Assembly (NCBI GenBank): GCA_017871115.1
Contig: JAFCIZ010000002.1
Span: 3,617,501-3,681,500 of the forward strand
From: Cunninghamella blakesleeana
Taxonomy: Eukaryota > Mucoromycota > Mucoromycetes > Mucorales > Cunninghamellaceae
DNA length: 64,000 nucleotides
Direction: 5' to 3'
The translations under genes were made by a program, and so were the position numbers. Every line of letters begins with the position of its first letter. The first letter of the stretch is position 1. The notes beneath the pieces were generated by a model. It was not told the DNA's origin. It did no database searches and saw only the letters and a list, made by a program, of their open reading frames with translations. Positions 1 to 11,371 of this stretch are shown in pieces.

Positions 1-1053
1 ACATACGTCTGCCTTCTTCCATACGCTGCTCATCAGTACGAGTATCCTATTATTATAAAACAAATACATTATATTCATTAATATTATTATTTTGTAATTA
101 AAATATAAGAATATTGTAATTATATATTTAAATATTTTAATAGTTACCTCTTCATTTTCTTCATCATACAAATCGTCGTCATCTTCATCTTCTTCATCTT
201 CTTCATCATCTTCTTCATCAAGTACAAGTTCATCATCACGTTGCATTCTTCTCTCAGCTAATCGTTCCATCATATCTAAAAACCTTTTACCATCGTTTTT
301 TAATAAATCATCGGCCACTGTAAGTATACCACCTATTATTTTAAAAGAAAATTAAAGGAAAAAATACGCTTTTAATTAAAATCCTTTTTCTTTCTTTCAA
401 TCTTTCTATGCTTTTATTATAATTTACTCAAATCATATATATATATATATATATATAAATACCTTTGACTGTTAAACTATTTCCAAAATTAAAATGATCC
501 CCATTCGATGATCTAGTAATACTTCCATGTTTCGCTATATTAGTTGTTCTGGTATAAGGTTCCATACCACCTTCATAAGAATCTGATAAATCTTCATCCG
601 ATATATCAGAGCCATGTTCACTGTAATTAATAATAAATCTTTCACCATTTTCATCTTCATCAATATAACCTTCCTCTTCGTCTTCATCGTCCTCTTCGTC
701 TTCATCAACATTATAATCATCCTCTTCATCAAAGTCGTCCTCTTCTTCTTCATCATCATCATCATATATCCGATCTTCATCTTCATAACTACTATCATAT
801 GTTGAATCTGGTCTAGGATATTCACGAATTGTGCGTCTACTGTATAATCGGGTATGTTGTTGATTATTTGCATATTGTTCTAATTCATCATAATAAGCGT
901 CGTATAAAATTTCTAGTTCATCTTCAATTGCGGTTCTATTTTATTTTTTTTATTTTTTTTATTTTTTTTAATGTAACAATACAATAAAAAAATATTATTT
1001 TAAGTTAACCAATTAGGGAACACAAAGATTTCTTTTTTGTTTTCTACATTTTA

Positions 1054-1098
<45 letters not shown>

Positions 1099-1678
1099 GA
1101 TTAATCTAATCTTACCTTTTTTTACCACACACGGAACAGTTGCAGCTATGTTTTTGTTGTTCTTTCATTTTCCGCAACACTGCTTCTTTCTCTACTTTTA
1201 CCAATGAACGACGTTCATCTTCACCTAACTGCAACCAGAACTCACGTATCCTTTGTCTTTCTTCGGTATTGCTCATACTTTGCCAAAATTCATCCGTTGG
1301 TTCATTGGTATTATTATGATTATTCATATTCTTTTTTCTATTACTATTGCTATTTTCGTTGCTATTATTGTTATTATTATTTGTAGGTATAGAAGTTAAA
1401 TTTAGCTGTTGTTGTGAATTAGCAGTATCCCCTATTTGGTGTGCTCTATTATTTGAGTCTATACTATTTAAAGGAATATGACGAATTTTCTGTTTATTCT
1501 TCTTTTTCTTCTTATTTTTTCCTGATAACCCATTTGATAGCTGATCATGGCTAGTCGTAGTAGATGTAATTTCTCCATTTTTATTATTATTTTCAGCCAT
1601 CTGTAATTTTTTCGAATGAAGAGTCGTTGTCATTGTAACTGTATCGTTGTTTATCAATTTAGTACTTTTACTTTTCAT
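1..1678 (-). CDS. NST1: NST1-like stress-response protein (3' end off the left edge)
   Basis: Fungal NST1 (negatively affects salt tolerance) family, a large charged cytosolic protein linked to salt-stress responses and mRNA processing. Exons on the minus strand: 1678-1116, 935-463, 332-148 and 46-1, with GT-AG introns and continuous frame; the gene continues beyond base 1. Residues 147-166 read [20 protein letters not shown], followed by a CNCSVCG motif. The second exon opens with an [19 protein letters not shown] block and then a long Asp/Glu-rich stretch. Exon 3 begins with [18 protein letters not shown]. These blocks in this order are the family hallmark. The first 140 residues are Asn/Lys-rich low complexity. 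The next gene, SmD2, is divergent and 1.8 kb away. The family call is firm; the precise function is known only from yeast genetics. Confidence 0.93.
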
Positions 1679-2428
1679 GATGGATTGGTGTGCTTTATAT
1701 ACTTATTAATAATAGCAAAATAATATTTTATACATGAATTTCGGTTTTACTTGCTTTATAAACTTTTAGGTTATTAAATTGCTGCCCAAGTTTGAAAATA
1801 ATAATATAAGCGATAGATATTAGCCAGTACGATTCTTTTTATAAAACTATTAACCATAATTTTTGTAAGTTATATAAGTACAATCAACGAAGTGAAAATA
1901 TAAAATAAAATGAAAGAAGAATAAATGAATTATGGATAAAGGGGTCGTGGTATATATGTGTATGTACATATGCTTTTTTTTGGCCCTTGATTCTTAGTTA
2001 TTGTATTTCTTTTTTACTTACTAATTAAAATAGTATATAATATAAATACAAGCTTTATAAAACAGGGAATATTATATTTAGTAAAAAATTATATATACGT
2101 ATAGATGAATATTATAAAATTTAGTTTTATATGAAATAAATATATAAGTATATATTTATATATTTGAATACAAGTTCTAAAAAGTTTAAAATATCCAAGT
2201 TCCCCAAAAAAAGGAAAGGAAAAAAAAGCGATTTTTTAAAAATTTATAGTTCCGAAGAAATTTATACAGATTTTTGAAGGTAGAATCATCCCAGTCACGA
2301 CTACATCTTATATTGAGAACTTAAAATAATTTCAATATACATATTTATGGTGATATTTTATAATCAACATCTTCTTTTTTTTATATTTTACTAATTGCTC
2401 CTATTTTATATACAAATATATATAATTA

Positions 2429-2472
<44 letters not shown>

Positions 2473-3485
2473 TTCAAAACTCCTTGATTATTCTTTTTCT
2501 TAGAAGAAAAAGGCTACTCATACATATATATATTAAATATAGTAACCATCTCCTCTTAAATAATAGTAAATTCAACAACTTTTCATTTGTTATCTAATAT
2601 TATTATTAATTTTTTTTATCCTAGTCTATGTTATTACAAGCAATTTATGCATAGAATAACTATATAAATAATAATAAGTATTCATAATAAGAGAGAATTT
2701 TTTTTATTTTTTAAAAAATTATGCAAATTAAACATAAATGTTTACCATTTCCGGAATAAGATGAAGATACTATTTATCCAAAAAATAAATAAATATTTAC
2801 ATACGCATCAATTCTTATAAATAATAAAATTATAACATTATACCTAAAATCTTATGTAATAAAGAATTATTATCATTATTATTATTTTGCACAATTGTTA
2901 CCTTTCTCTTGTGCATATAAGAGTATTTATTTATTAGAGTACTATGCTTTGTTTTTTAAAATAAGATTAAATATACAAAAAACTAGCAAGCTTAAAAAGA
3001 GAGAGGGTTCTAAGTTTGGTAGAATGGCCATTAAACTTTCATATTTGAGTTCCATATGAAACTGACTTGAAAGATTGACTACATTTTCGAAGTAGACCCG
3101 GTACTTACTAGAAATTAATATCTTTGAACATGAAATCCTCGGCGAACCAAGCTTTATAGTCATCCCAGCTAAAAACTGGTCATATTTTTTTATACCCGCC
3201 AATAATCATGCTCCTCAATCAAACAAAAAAGAGTTAATATTTTAGGGTAAAAGAGTAATTAAGCAACAAAAAAATCACGCATAGTGTCTTCGAAGATCTT
3301 TTTTCTTGGTTTAGCAAAATTTTATATAAAATGGCTACTGACGATACCGGAGTTGAAAATTTTTGGGAAACAGTCATCAGCAATTTTATTTTTTTTCGCT
3401 ATTTGATATATATATTTTTTTTTTCTCTCTTTTACTTTTCTTCTTTCTTTCTATCTCTTTATATAAATAAATTAAAATAGTTAAT
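1679..3485. other. Intergenic region, NST1 to SmD2
   Basis: Divergent intergenic space of 1.8 kb, mostly A/T with a (TA)n run near 2437-2466. An island of higher complexity lies at about 2945-3230 (see the candidate ORF). A short ATG frame at 3331 and a pyrimidine-rich stretch at 3395-3460 sit just upstream of the SmD2 start and look like its promoter and 5' UTR. Confidence 0.6.
2942..3202 (-). CDS. Doubtful 86-residue ORF in a high-complexity island
   Basis: An uninterrupted minus-strand frame of 86 codons in a stretch clearly less AT-rich and less repetitive than its surroundings. It ends in a hydrophobic segment. I recognise no domain. In another frame the same strand reads WDDYKAWFAEDFMFKDINF just after a TTTTTAG that could be an acceptor, and ends at TAGTAAGT, which could be a donor. 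The island may therefore be an exon of an unrecognised gene or a decayed gene rather than this ORF. The evidence is composition and open frame only. Confidence 0.2.
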   Translation of the reverse strand: MAGIKKYDQFLAGMTIKLGSPRISCSKILISSKYRVYFENVVNLSSQFHMELKYESLMAILPNLEPSLFLSLLVFCIFNLILKNKA

Positions 3486-4217
3486 ATGAGGTAATTTTAT
3501 ATGAATATATGAATTAGATTAGCAACTAAATAAAATAAATGAAAACAAAAGTAGATAATAAAAAAAAAGATATTGGTATAAATGTTTAAAAACATCAATT
3601 ATTATCACTAAATACGTATACATAAAATATTATATTTTGTATATATTTAAATAGTGAACTTGCATCAAAATCAAAAACTGAAATGACAGAAGAAGAACTT
3701 CGTCAATTAGAAGAATTAGAATTTAATACAGGACCTTTGTCAGTTTTACAACAATCAGTTAAAAATAATAATCAAGTTCTTATTAGTTGTCGTAATAATC
3801 ACAAACTTTTGGCGCGTGTAAAAGCTTTCGATCGTCATTGTAATATGGTACTTGAAAATGTTAAAGAGGTAATAATATTTGTTGGATACATAAATATAAA
3901 AATTATAAAAATACACTCTCTTTATTATCATTATGTATTTTATTCATTTCTATATCGTCATTATTATTGCCATTATTTTATTTTTGATACAATAGATGTG
4001 GACAGAAACACCTAAAACTGGTAAAGGAACTAAATCTAAGGCTGTTAACAAAGATCGATTTGTTAGTAAGATGTTTCTTCGAGGTGATACCGTTGTTTTA
4101 GGTATATAATAATAATAATAATAATAATAAAATGGAATCAGTAAATAAACAATACTAGTTGAACTAAAAATATTTTTTTTATATTTTATTTTAATAGTAT
4201 TACGAAACACTGCTTAA
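3486..4217 (+). CDS. SMD2: Small nuclear ribonucleoprotein Sm D2
   Basis: SmD2 is one of the seven Sm proteins forming the ring on U1, U2, U4 and U5 snRNAs in the nucleus. Exons: 3486-3490, 3655-3868, 3996-4101, 4198-4217, giving 114 aa (human 118). Sm1 is visible as [13 protein letters not shown]...[13 protein letters not shown] and Sm2 as [16 protein letters not shown]; the loop between them has the typical [13 protein letters not shown]. The first exon is only ATGAG. Joined to exon 2 it gives [17 protein letters not shown], which matches the human N terminus (KPKSEMTPEEL), whereas the internal ATG at 3683 would lose this conserved head. The intron sites (GTAATT...TAG) and frame agree. Identity is very secure; the micro first exon is inferred. 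Confidence 0.95.
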
Positions 4218-5086
4218 TATAAATGTAAATTGGGAAAAGGGATTAAAGAATTAATGCAATTTTATTTAAATATATATACATACATATCAAACGATCAATA
4301 ACAATGAATAAAATCAATAATGATAATAAAAAATAATAATAAAAATGGATTATCTTCATCTATAACGGATTTTTTTGAAATACTACACGGTTATAAATAT
4401 ATTACATCAGAGCCGTTTTATTTATTTATTTTATTTTATTTTACGGAAATGAATATGCATGTAAAAACTGGGTATTATTCTTATTTTTAATATATAGCTA
4501 CCAAATATAACAATTTAGAAATTTAATCAATCTTATTTTTTTAAACGTACCATCTTTAATTTTAATTTTTTTGAATTAAAGTCTAAATTGTTACTATATT
4601 ACCTTGCAAGATTATAGCATGATTTTTATTTTATTTTATTTTATTTTATATTAATACTTAATTTTGGTCCATTCATTATTGTAATTATTTAAAAAATAGG
4701 AAGAGAAAGCGAAGACAAAATTTTAATTAAATACTTTAATTTCGATTTGTTTGCCTAAAACGGCATTAATAGAGTTCAATGACTAAAAAAAGCCATCAAG
4801 AAAAATAAAGCTAGTAGCATATACAAAAGATAAAATTCAAAAACTATATTTATATATTTATGATTCACGAATAAAATAATAAATTGAGATAATTCTAATT
4901 ATACGTACACAAGTTAATATAATATTAAATAAAAAAATAGAAATAGTAATTGATTTATATTAATAAGGGAAATTTAAACCCCGTATACGCTATTTTTTCT
5001 CATATAGCTTTTTTTTTTTTTTCTAGCTTTCAATTCTTTTTTCCCTTCTCTTCCCCTTAATATTTTTCTCTTTATAAAATATAAAT
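4218..5086. other. Intergenic region, SmD2 to transporter
   Basis: AT-rich spacer of about 870 bases. It holds the SmD2 3' region, with runs such as TTTTA repeats at 4425-4440 and 4628-4648, and a CT-rich stretch at 5005-5070 immediately before the transporter start, probably its core promoter and 5' UTR. No coding potential seen. Confidence 0.6.
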
Positions 5087-7089
5087 ATGGATGATATTGT
5101 TTCTGCAACACCACCAACATTTACAGAACAAAAGAAAAGAAATAGTGATGAATCAGAAAGAAGCCTTTCCAATGTACCAACAGCGTTTACAAAAATAAAT
5201 ACGTCATTAAAAAAAATGAATAATAATAATTTAATAATAGAAACAAGTAATGGCCATAAAAATAATAGCACCACTACTTCCTCCTCTCATCATCATATAA
5301 CTTCACCAACACATATATCGGTTCAAACATCAGCAACAGAACAGCCTAAAAGATTAGGACACAAAAGAACGGCATCAACACAACCTGGATTAACTATGCA
5401 TATAAATAACAATCATAAGTCAACAAAACTGCAAGGTAGAAGAGGTTCTTTACCACCTTTATTAAAAATACCTACACAACAGCAGTCTAATAATAGCAAT
5501 AATAATAATAGCAATAATAATAAGCTAAATAATGTAGATTTTTCACCTGTATCTCGATCTCCTTTTACTTCGAACTTACCACCTTTACCAGAAAAAGGAT
5601 CCATATCTATTAATATTCACCATCCTACAAAAAATGATCTCGGAAAACATTTAATACAACCTCAGCATGAAAATATGATCAAAAATATAAGTTACATATT
5701 ATTATGGTATTTCTTTTCAACATCATTATCGTTATATAATAAAAATTTAATGGGTAGAGATCGATTTAATTTTCAATTCCCACTTTTAGTTAGTGCTGTC
5801 CATAGTGCTATTCATGCTGTTATTGCATTTTTAATGCTTTCCTTTGGTGGTGATAGATGGCAATCCAAAACCTCTTCCATAAATCAAGAATCAAATCAAG
5901 CATCATTATCTACATTTAATTATATTTATAAAGTGGTACGTAATGCGTGTTTTTTAAATATGATTATCATGTTAATATAAAATATAATCAAAAGAAAAAG
6001 TATCAAGAGTAATATAATGAAAAAATAAAAATAAAAAAAATAAAATAAAATAGAATGATCACTTATAACCTAAACTTAATTATTAATTTTTTTTTTTATT
6101 TTTTATTTTTTATTTTTATTTATACTTTTCTATTATGCATACACTCCACTACATCTACATCTATGGACAATATATATATATATATATTAAAAAAAGGTTC
6201 CTTGCGGAATTGCTGCTGCTCTCGAAATATGCTGTGCCAATGCATCACTTGTTTTTATTACATTATCATTTTATACCATGGTGAAATCAAGCACACCTGT
6301 ATGGGTATTATTATTTTCCTTTTTATTTGGATTCGAAAAACCAAAATTAGCATTAATCGCGATTATTACGGTGATCGTCACGGGGGTTTTTTTAACTATT
6401 GAAGGGGAAACAAAATTTGATATGATTGGATTTATATTGGTGCTGGTCGCCGCCATTGTATCCGGTTTAAGATGGAATCTTACTCAACTATTATTACAAC
6501 AGGATAGAATAGGAATCAATAGCCCTATTACCACTCTTTATTATCTTAGTCCTGTGATGTTTATTACCATGGCCATCTTAAGTTTAATATTTGAAAATCC
6601 GATAGATCAATTCCGACAATCTGAACATTTTGATAATATCTTTCACGTTTTGGAATCCTTTGGCTTAATGGCTATTGGTGGTTTACTGGCTTTTGCTATG
6701 ACGTTGGCCGAGTTATATTTAATCAAAAATACAAACACTGTGACGCTTAGCGTCGCTGGGATAAGTAAAGAAATCGTTGTGATCACGTTATCGGTTATAG
6801 TTTATGGTGATGAATTAACTCCAAAAAATATTCTTGGGTAAATATTAAAAACAAAAACAAAAAAAGAGAGAGATGTATAACATAAACAAAAGAAAAAGAA
6901 AAAAAAAAATTATCTGTACCATCCTAACTTTTTCTTTTTTATATCCTCACTATTTTCTTTTTTAGTCTTATTGTTTCTATCTGTGGTATTATTGGTTACA
7001 ACTATTATAAACTGTCCAAATCTCGGCAGAATGATAAAGGACAATATCAAATGATACCTATGACTATGTCTAGAAAATTAGAAGATTAA
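5087..7089 (+). CDS. Nucleotide-sugar/triose-phosphate transporter family, SLC35C2-like
   Basis: Drug/metabolite-transporter superfamily protein, probably in Golgi or ER membranes, closest by eye to SLC35C2 and yeast YMD8. Exons: 5087-5935, 6197-6837, 6966-7089, giving 537 aa. Residues 1 to about 195 are polar, rich in Ser/Thr/Asn/His. From about residue 200 (ISYILLWYFFSTSLSLYNKN) some ten membrane segments follow. Conserved blocks are SFYTMVKSSTPVWVLLFSF, GLRWNLTQLLLQ, SPITTLYYLSPVMF and VTLSVAGISKEIVVITLS, all at the positions seen in SLC35C2. The 283-codon first exon ends exactly at KV before GTACGT, and the next exon resumes with VPCGIAAALEICCANAS. Substrate cannot be told from sequence. 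The cytosolic-looking N-terminal extension is unusually long for the family. Confidence 0.9.
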
Positions 7090-7337
7090 AATGTTTTTTT
7101 TAAAAAAAAACATATTACGTATACATTTGCTTTTTTAAAAAATAATAGTAATATTAGTAATAATATGATATATAAAAAGTCTTACAATTTTTTTTATTAT
7201 TTGACAAAAATAATAAACAAAAGGAATCTTCCCTTTCACAGAAAAAATAAATAAATAGTAATTAAAATACATACAAAATAAAAAAAATTCAACATAAACA
7301 ATAATAAATATGTAATGAAAAAATAATAATAATACTA

Positions 7338-7371
<34 letters not shown>

Positions 7372-7651
7372 AATAATAATGATAATAAATATAAGATGTA
7401 ACTATATAAAAATATACTATATATTAAAACAAAAATAAAAAAAATACACTTAAAAAACTAAACCACCTTTCCAAGAAAGTAAAAAAAAAAAAAAAACTAT
7501 AAACTTTATACCATATTTGTATATATATAGAAATAAATAGTACGCCAACAAACAAAGGGGGGAGTAAATTTTTTTTTTGAGTTTAATATGAGATAAAAGG
7601 GGAATATTTTAGTAAGCTTCATTTTTTTTTTCTTTCTCGAGATCTTTTTTT
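7090..7651. other. Convergent 3' intergenic region
   Basis: Space between two convergent genes, full of A runs, TAA repeats (7328-7366) and AATAAA-type hexamers usable as polyadenylation signals from both sides. No coding potential. Confidence 0.6.
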
Positions 7652-8199
7652 TTAAACTTTGTTTGTTGTAATGTTATCAATCGAAGATGGAGTCAGGTTA
7701 GATGCTGGGTTTTTTTCATTAATAGGTTTTGAAACAAGTGGATGAATACGTTTTGAATGTTTAAGCGGTTTTTGGAAAGTTGGGTTAGGAGTTGATATTG
7801 ATTGAGTGATGGTTATTCCTGGCTATATATATAAATACATTTATATATATATTATCATAAATAAATAATATAAATATATTTAGTAAATAAATAAATAATC
7901 ATTTCTGATATCATTTTTTATATGATTATTTTACGTACCTTTTCTTCTAATATTGTTTCATTATGTTCAGATATATGAATAAAATGTGTGCCTTGCCCTT
8001 CACCTACTTGACGAGCGACACCATTATTATCTAAAGTAACTTCATAAACAGTTGACTATGAATTTTTTTTAAAAAAAAGTATAATATTAAAAATACAATG
8101 ATAATTTATATATATATTTTGACATGTTTATATTTTTTTTATTTTTTTTAAATAATGGTATGATATATTTACAGTTTCTGATGATTGGCAACAACCCAT
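7652..8199 (-). CDS. Small predicted myristoylated/palmitoylated protein (MGCC start)
   Basis: Three short exons, 8199-8173, 8055-7939 and 7822-7652, join in frame to 104 aa. The start MGCCQSSET is a textbook N-myristoylation signal (Gly2, Ser6) with adjacent Cys3-Cys4 for palmitoylation, so the protein should sit on the cytosolic face of a membrane. The middle exon encodes a compact beta-like stretch (STVYEVTLDNNGVARQVGEG). The C-terminal half is Ser/Pro/Thr/Lys-rich and looks disordered. No family recognised. LAMTOR1/Ego1-type lipidated anchors of vacuolar TORC1 scaffolds start in a similar way (MGCC), but I see no further match, so function is open. It lies 263 bases downstream of the CSA gene on the same strand. 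The gene model is supported by clean GT-AG sites and phase-0 junctions. Confidence 0.7.
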
Positions 8200-8462
8200 A
8201 TTAAATTAAATAAATTACAAGAAATAAAGGAAAAAGTGAAAAGTGTTAAATGATAAAAAAAAAAAAGTAACGAAAATAAAAAAGAGAAAGAAGAAAAGAA
8301 AATGAACAGCAAAAGAAAAAATAAAGGTTAATTAAAAAAAAAAAAAAAGGAAAAAAAAGTTTCATCTTTATAAACAAATAAAAAAGTGGTGTAAAGCAAA
8401 AAAAAAAAAAAAAACTTGGTACATTACACATTTTAGCATTATCTCTATGTATCTATTTTCAG

Positions 8463-10545
8463 CTACAAATCACGTTCATTATCGTCATCATCATCACTTT
8501 CACTCCATGCGTCCATCTATATAATAATAATAATAATAAAGAAAGAATCAGCATGAGTTATATTAAATAAATAAATGAATCATTAGTATTATATTATCAG
8601 ACCTATTTTTTTTTTTTTTACCTCTAAATCCAAATCATGATGAAACATTTCACCACTACTACCACTACCACTTTCCTCTTGATCATTTATCGGCGCTTCC
8701 CAAATTAATATTTCTCCTTCACTTGAGCTACTATAAAGTTCTTGAAATGAAGAACGTTGTTCTACACAAGTCACACGACCATATGCACCTTTCAGTCGTT
8801 TTGCTAATAATCCATCCAATAAAGTAAAGACAAACACTTGTTGGTCATCACTTGGAATAAATAATAATGGAGGCCATACATGATGATTTGATATTACTGC
8901 TTGATGATTTGTTTTATATTGATTTCTAAAATAACTGCCATAATTAACCAAGGTGTTTAAACCTGATTGTGTATCCCATAATCTGATCTTTTCATCTAAT
9001 CCCAAACTGATTAAATATTTTCCATCCGATGATAAAGTTAATCCATTGACCCCTTTTCTATGTGCAATGTTTGTTTCTCCAAGTGGATCCTTATTAACTT
9101 TAAATATATAATCGAAAATAGAAATATAAATGTATATATATTAATTAAAGATGATACTACAAACTATTATACTTGTATTTATTTTCGTCATAATAATTTT
9201 TTACCTCCATTATCTTGATCAAGTGACATAATACAAGAATTAGCCCGACGGATATCCCAAATTCTAACTGTTCCATCATTTCTATATTCAAATAATAATA
9301 ATAATAATAATAATCAAAAATCAAAACCAAAATAAACAAATGGGTATATAATTCATCCTTATCCATATCCTTTTTTATTATTTATTTGCACTATGACTTG
9401 AAATTATTATTTTACCCTCCGCTATATAAAATAAATTCGTTGTTCGGTGACCAATTGCATGAATATACTTCCCCAGTATGACCTGTAAGGGTATGAGTAA
9501 ATGCACCGCTATTCAAATCACATAAACGTATATGAGGTTCTGCAGCAGCACCTAAATTAAAAAAAACACGTTTTTATTTTACAAAAAACAAATAAAAGAG
9601 ATCTTTTTTAATATATCATCGACCTCCTTATTCTCCTCTTTTGTTTCTCTTTTATATATTTAGTATATATTATAATTTTTTACTTACTTGCCACAAGACA
9701 ATGAGTTGCAATAGGAGATATTGATTGACAATAAACACGAGACTCTAGTGAAAAATTACAGGCCATCTATAATCAATAATATAATATTAAATAATGCATA
9801 ATATTTATGAATAACATGATTTTATATTTGTATTGTACTCTTTTACCTCCATTGTGTTTGTATCCCATACACCTATTGTACCATCATAACTTGAACTAAG
9901 GAACATCATCATATCAAAGGGGTACCATGATAAGCTTGATACTAAATATTGATGTTTATCTTTTCTAAATATAAATGCAACATTAAAAAACTATTATTAT
10001 CATCATCCTGTTTCTGCCAAGTGACATAATATATACTATTTACTATTTTAGTTTTTATTAAATACTTTGATATATTTGCTATTGCCGAGACTTTGGTACA
10101 TTTATTTTTAGTTGAAGTATGCAAATCATAAATATAAATCATTCCATCTGATCCGCCGGACATAAGACTAAAAATATATAATACATATAATAAAAAAAGA
10201 GTTATTAAAATAATTAAGAAAAAAAAAAAAAACTTGAACCCAAAATAAAATAAAAAAGGTATTACTATCTTTGATCGATAGAGTCTAACTTTAAGCAATT
10301 AACACCCCCTAGATTTATATATATAGTGTTATTATTTTTTTCATTAATAACGTTTTTTTTTTTTTTTTTTTTTGTTCACAATTTAAATTAATATATTTAA
10401 GATGCCGTTCATTACCTTTATGCATTCTTTTTATTTCTTTCGTTTGACTTAAGTTTATATTATAAAATCTCTTTGTTGTTTCGGCACGTATTATTTTTTT
10501 TGGTTGAATTATACCTTTCTGACGTTGTTGTAAAAAGTGATACAT
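8463..10545 (-). CDS. ERCC8: CSA/ERCC8-type WD40 protein (transcription-coupled repair)
   Basis: Cockayne syndrome A homologue (yeast RAD28), the WD40 substrate receptor of a CUL4-DDB1 ubiquitin ligase acting in transcription-coupled DNA repair. Nine exons: 10545-10416, 10308-10266, 10167-10066, 9964-9847, 9766-9688, 9551-9416, 9281-9205, 9097-8622, 8516-8463, giving 404 aa (human 396). Markers in order: RRAE-like [10 protein letters not shown] near the start, [32 protein letters not shown]...[41 protein letters not shown] (WDxR box for DDB1 docking), [28 protein letters not shown]. The tiny last exon encodes [10 protein letters not shown], matching the human DAWSSSDEEG tail. It is divergent from PheRS alpha, with 328 bases between the starts. 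Confidence 0.94.
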
Positions 10546-10873
10546 TGTAATATGATATATTTTATTTTATTTCCTTTATTAAAAAAAAGTGAATGAGAAA
10601 AGGAAAAAAAAAAAAGGCTGCTGCGAAAAACCAATTTTTCTTAGCAATAAAAAGAGTTAGACTCATATTTCCAAAAAAGGCAAATAGCCAATAAAAATGA
10701 GTCAGGATTTTCAAAGTGGCTTAATTTTGGTGGATTTCAATATCTATTACTATTTTTTTTTCTCTAACTCTTTTTTCTATTACAGTTTTCTATTCCTCTT
10801 TATTTAAATAATTCATACATATACATATATATATATATACACATATATATATAGTAATAATAATAATAAAAAG
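10546..10873. promoter_or_regulatory. Shared divergent promoter, CSA gene and PheRS alpha
   Basis: The two start codons face away from each other across 328 bases, so both promoters must lie here. The segment holds a mixed-sequence island at about 10610-10735 and a pyrimidine-rich tract (10740-10800) followed by a TA run, a likely start-site zone for the plus-strand gene. No specific factor site is claimed. Confidence 0.5.
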
Positions 10874-11335
10874 ATGGCAACTGTTGAACAATTACAAACT
10901 TTAATTCTTCAAACTTTGGAAAAACAAAATGTTATTGAGAATACTAAGGACTTAACAAGTTCAGATAACCAACCCCTTGACCAACTTTTAGTACTTGGTG
11001 CACTTAACAGTTTAAAGTCAAAAGATGTAAATATATATGAAACTTTTATTTTTATTTTTCTATATTTGTATATTTTAAATATATGTAAAATAATAATAAG
11101 TAATATATACAATATATTTATTTAATATATTTTAATTTTTATTATTATTTGTTTTATATTAGATGGTTGACTATTCATCTATTGACCGTGAAGTATGGAC
11201 TTTAACTGAAGAAGGACAACAAGTTGCTGAACAAGGTAGTCACGAAGCTCGTGTTTTTGAAAATGTACCTACTGGCGAAGAAGGTATTTCTATTGCTGAA
11301 CTTCAAGTAAGAACACGTCAAATATTTATTATACA

Positions 11336-11371
<36 letters not shown>

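Noticed and set aside
535..873. 112-codon minus frame rich in Met/Lys and the opposing hydrophobic plus frame at 614-805
   Set aside because: Both are shadows of the Asp/Glu-rich NST1 exon 935-463, whose frame is fixed by conserved blocks and phase-correct junctions.
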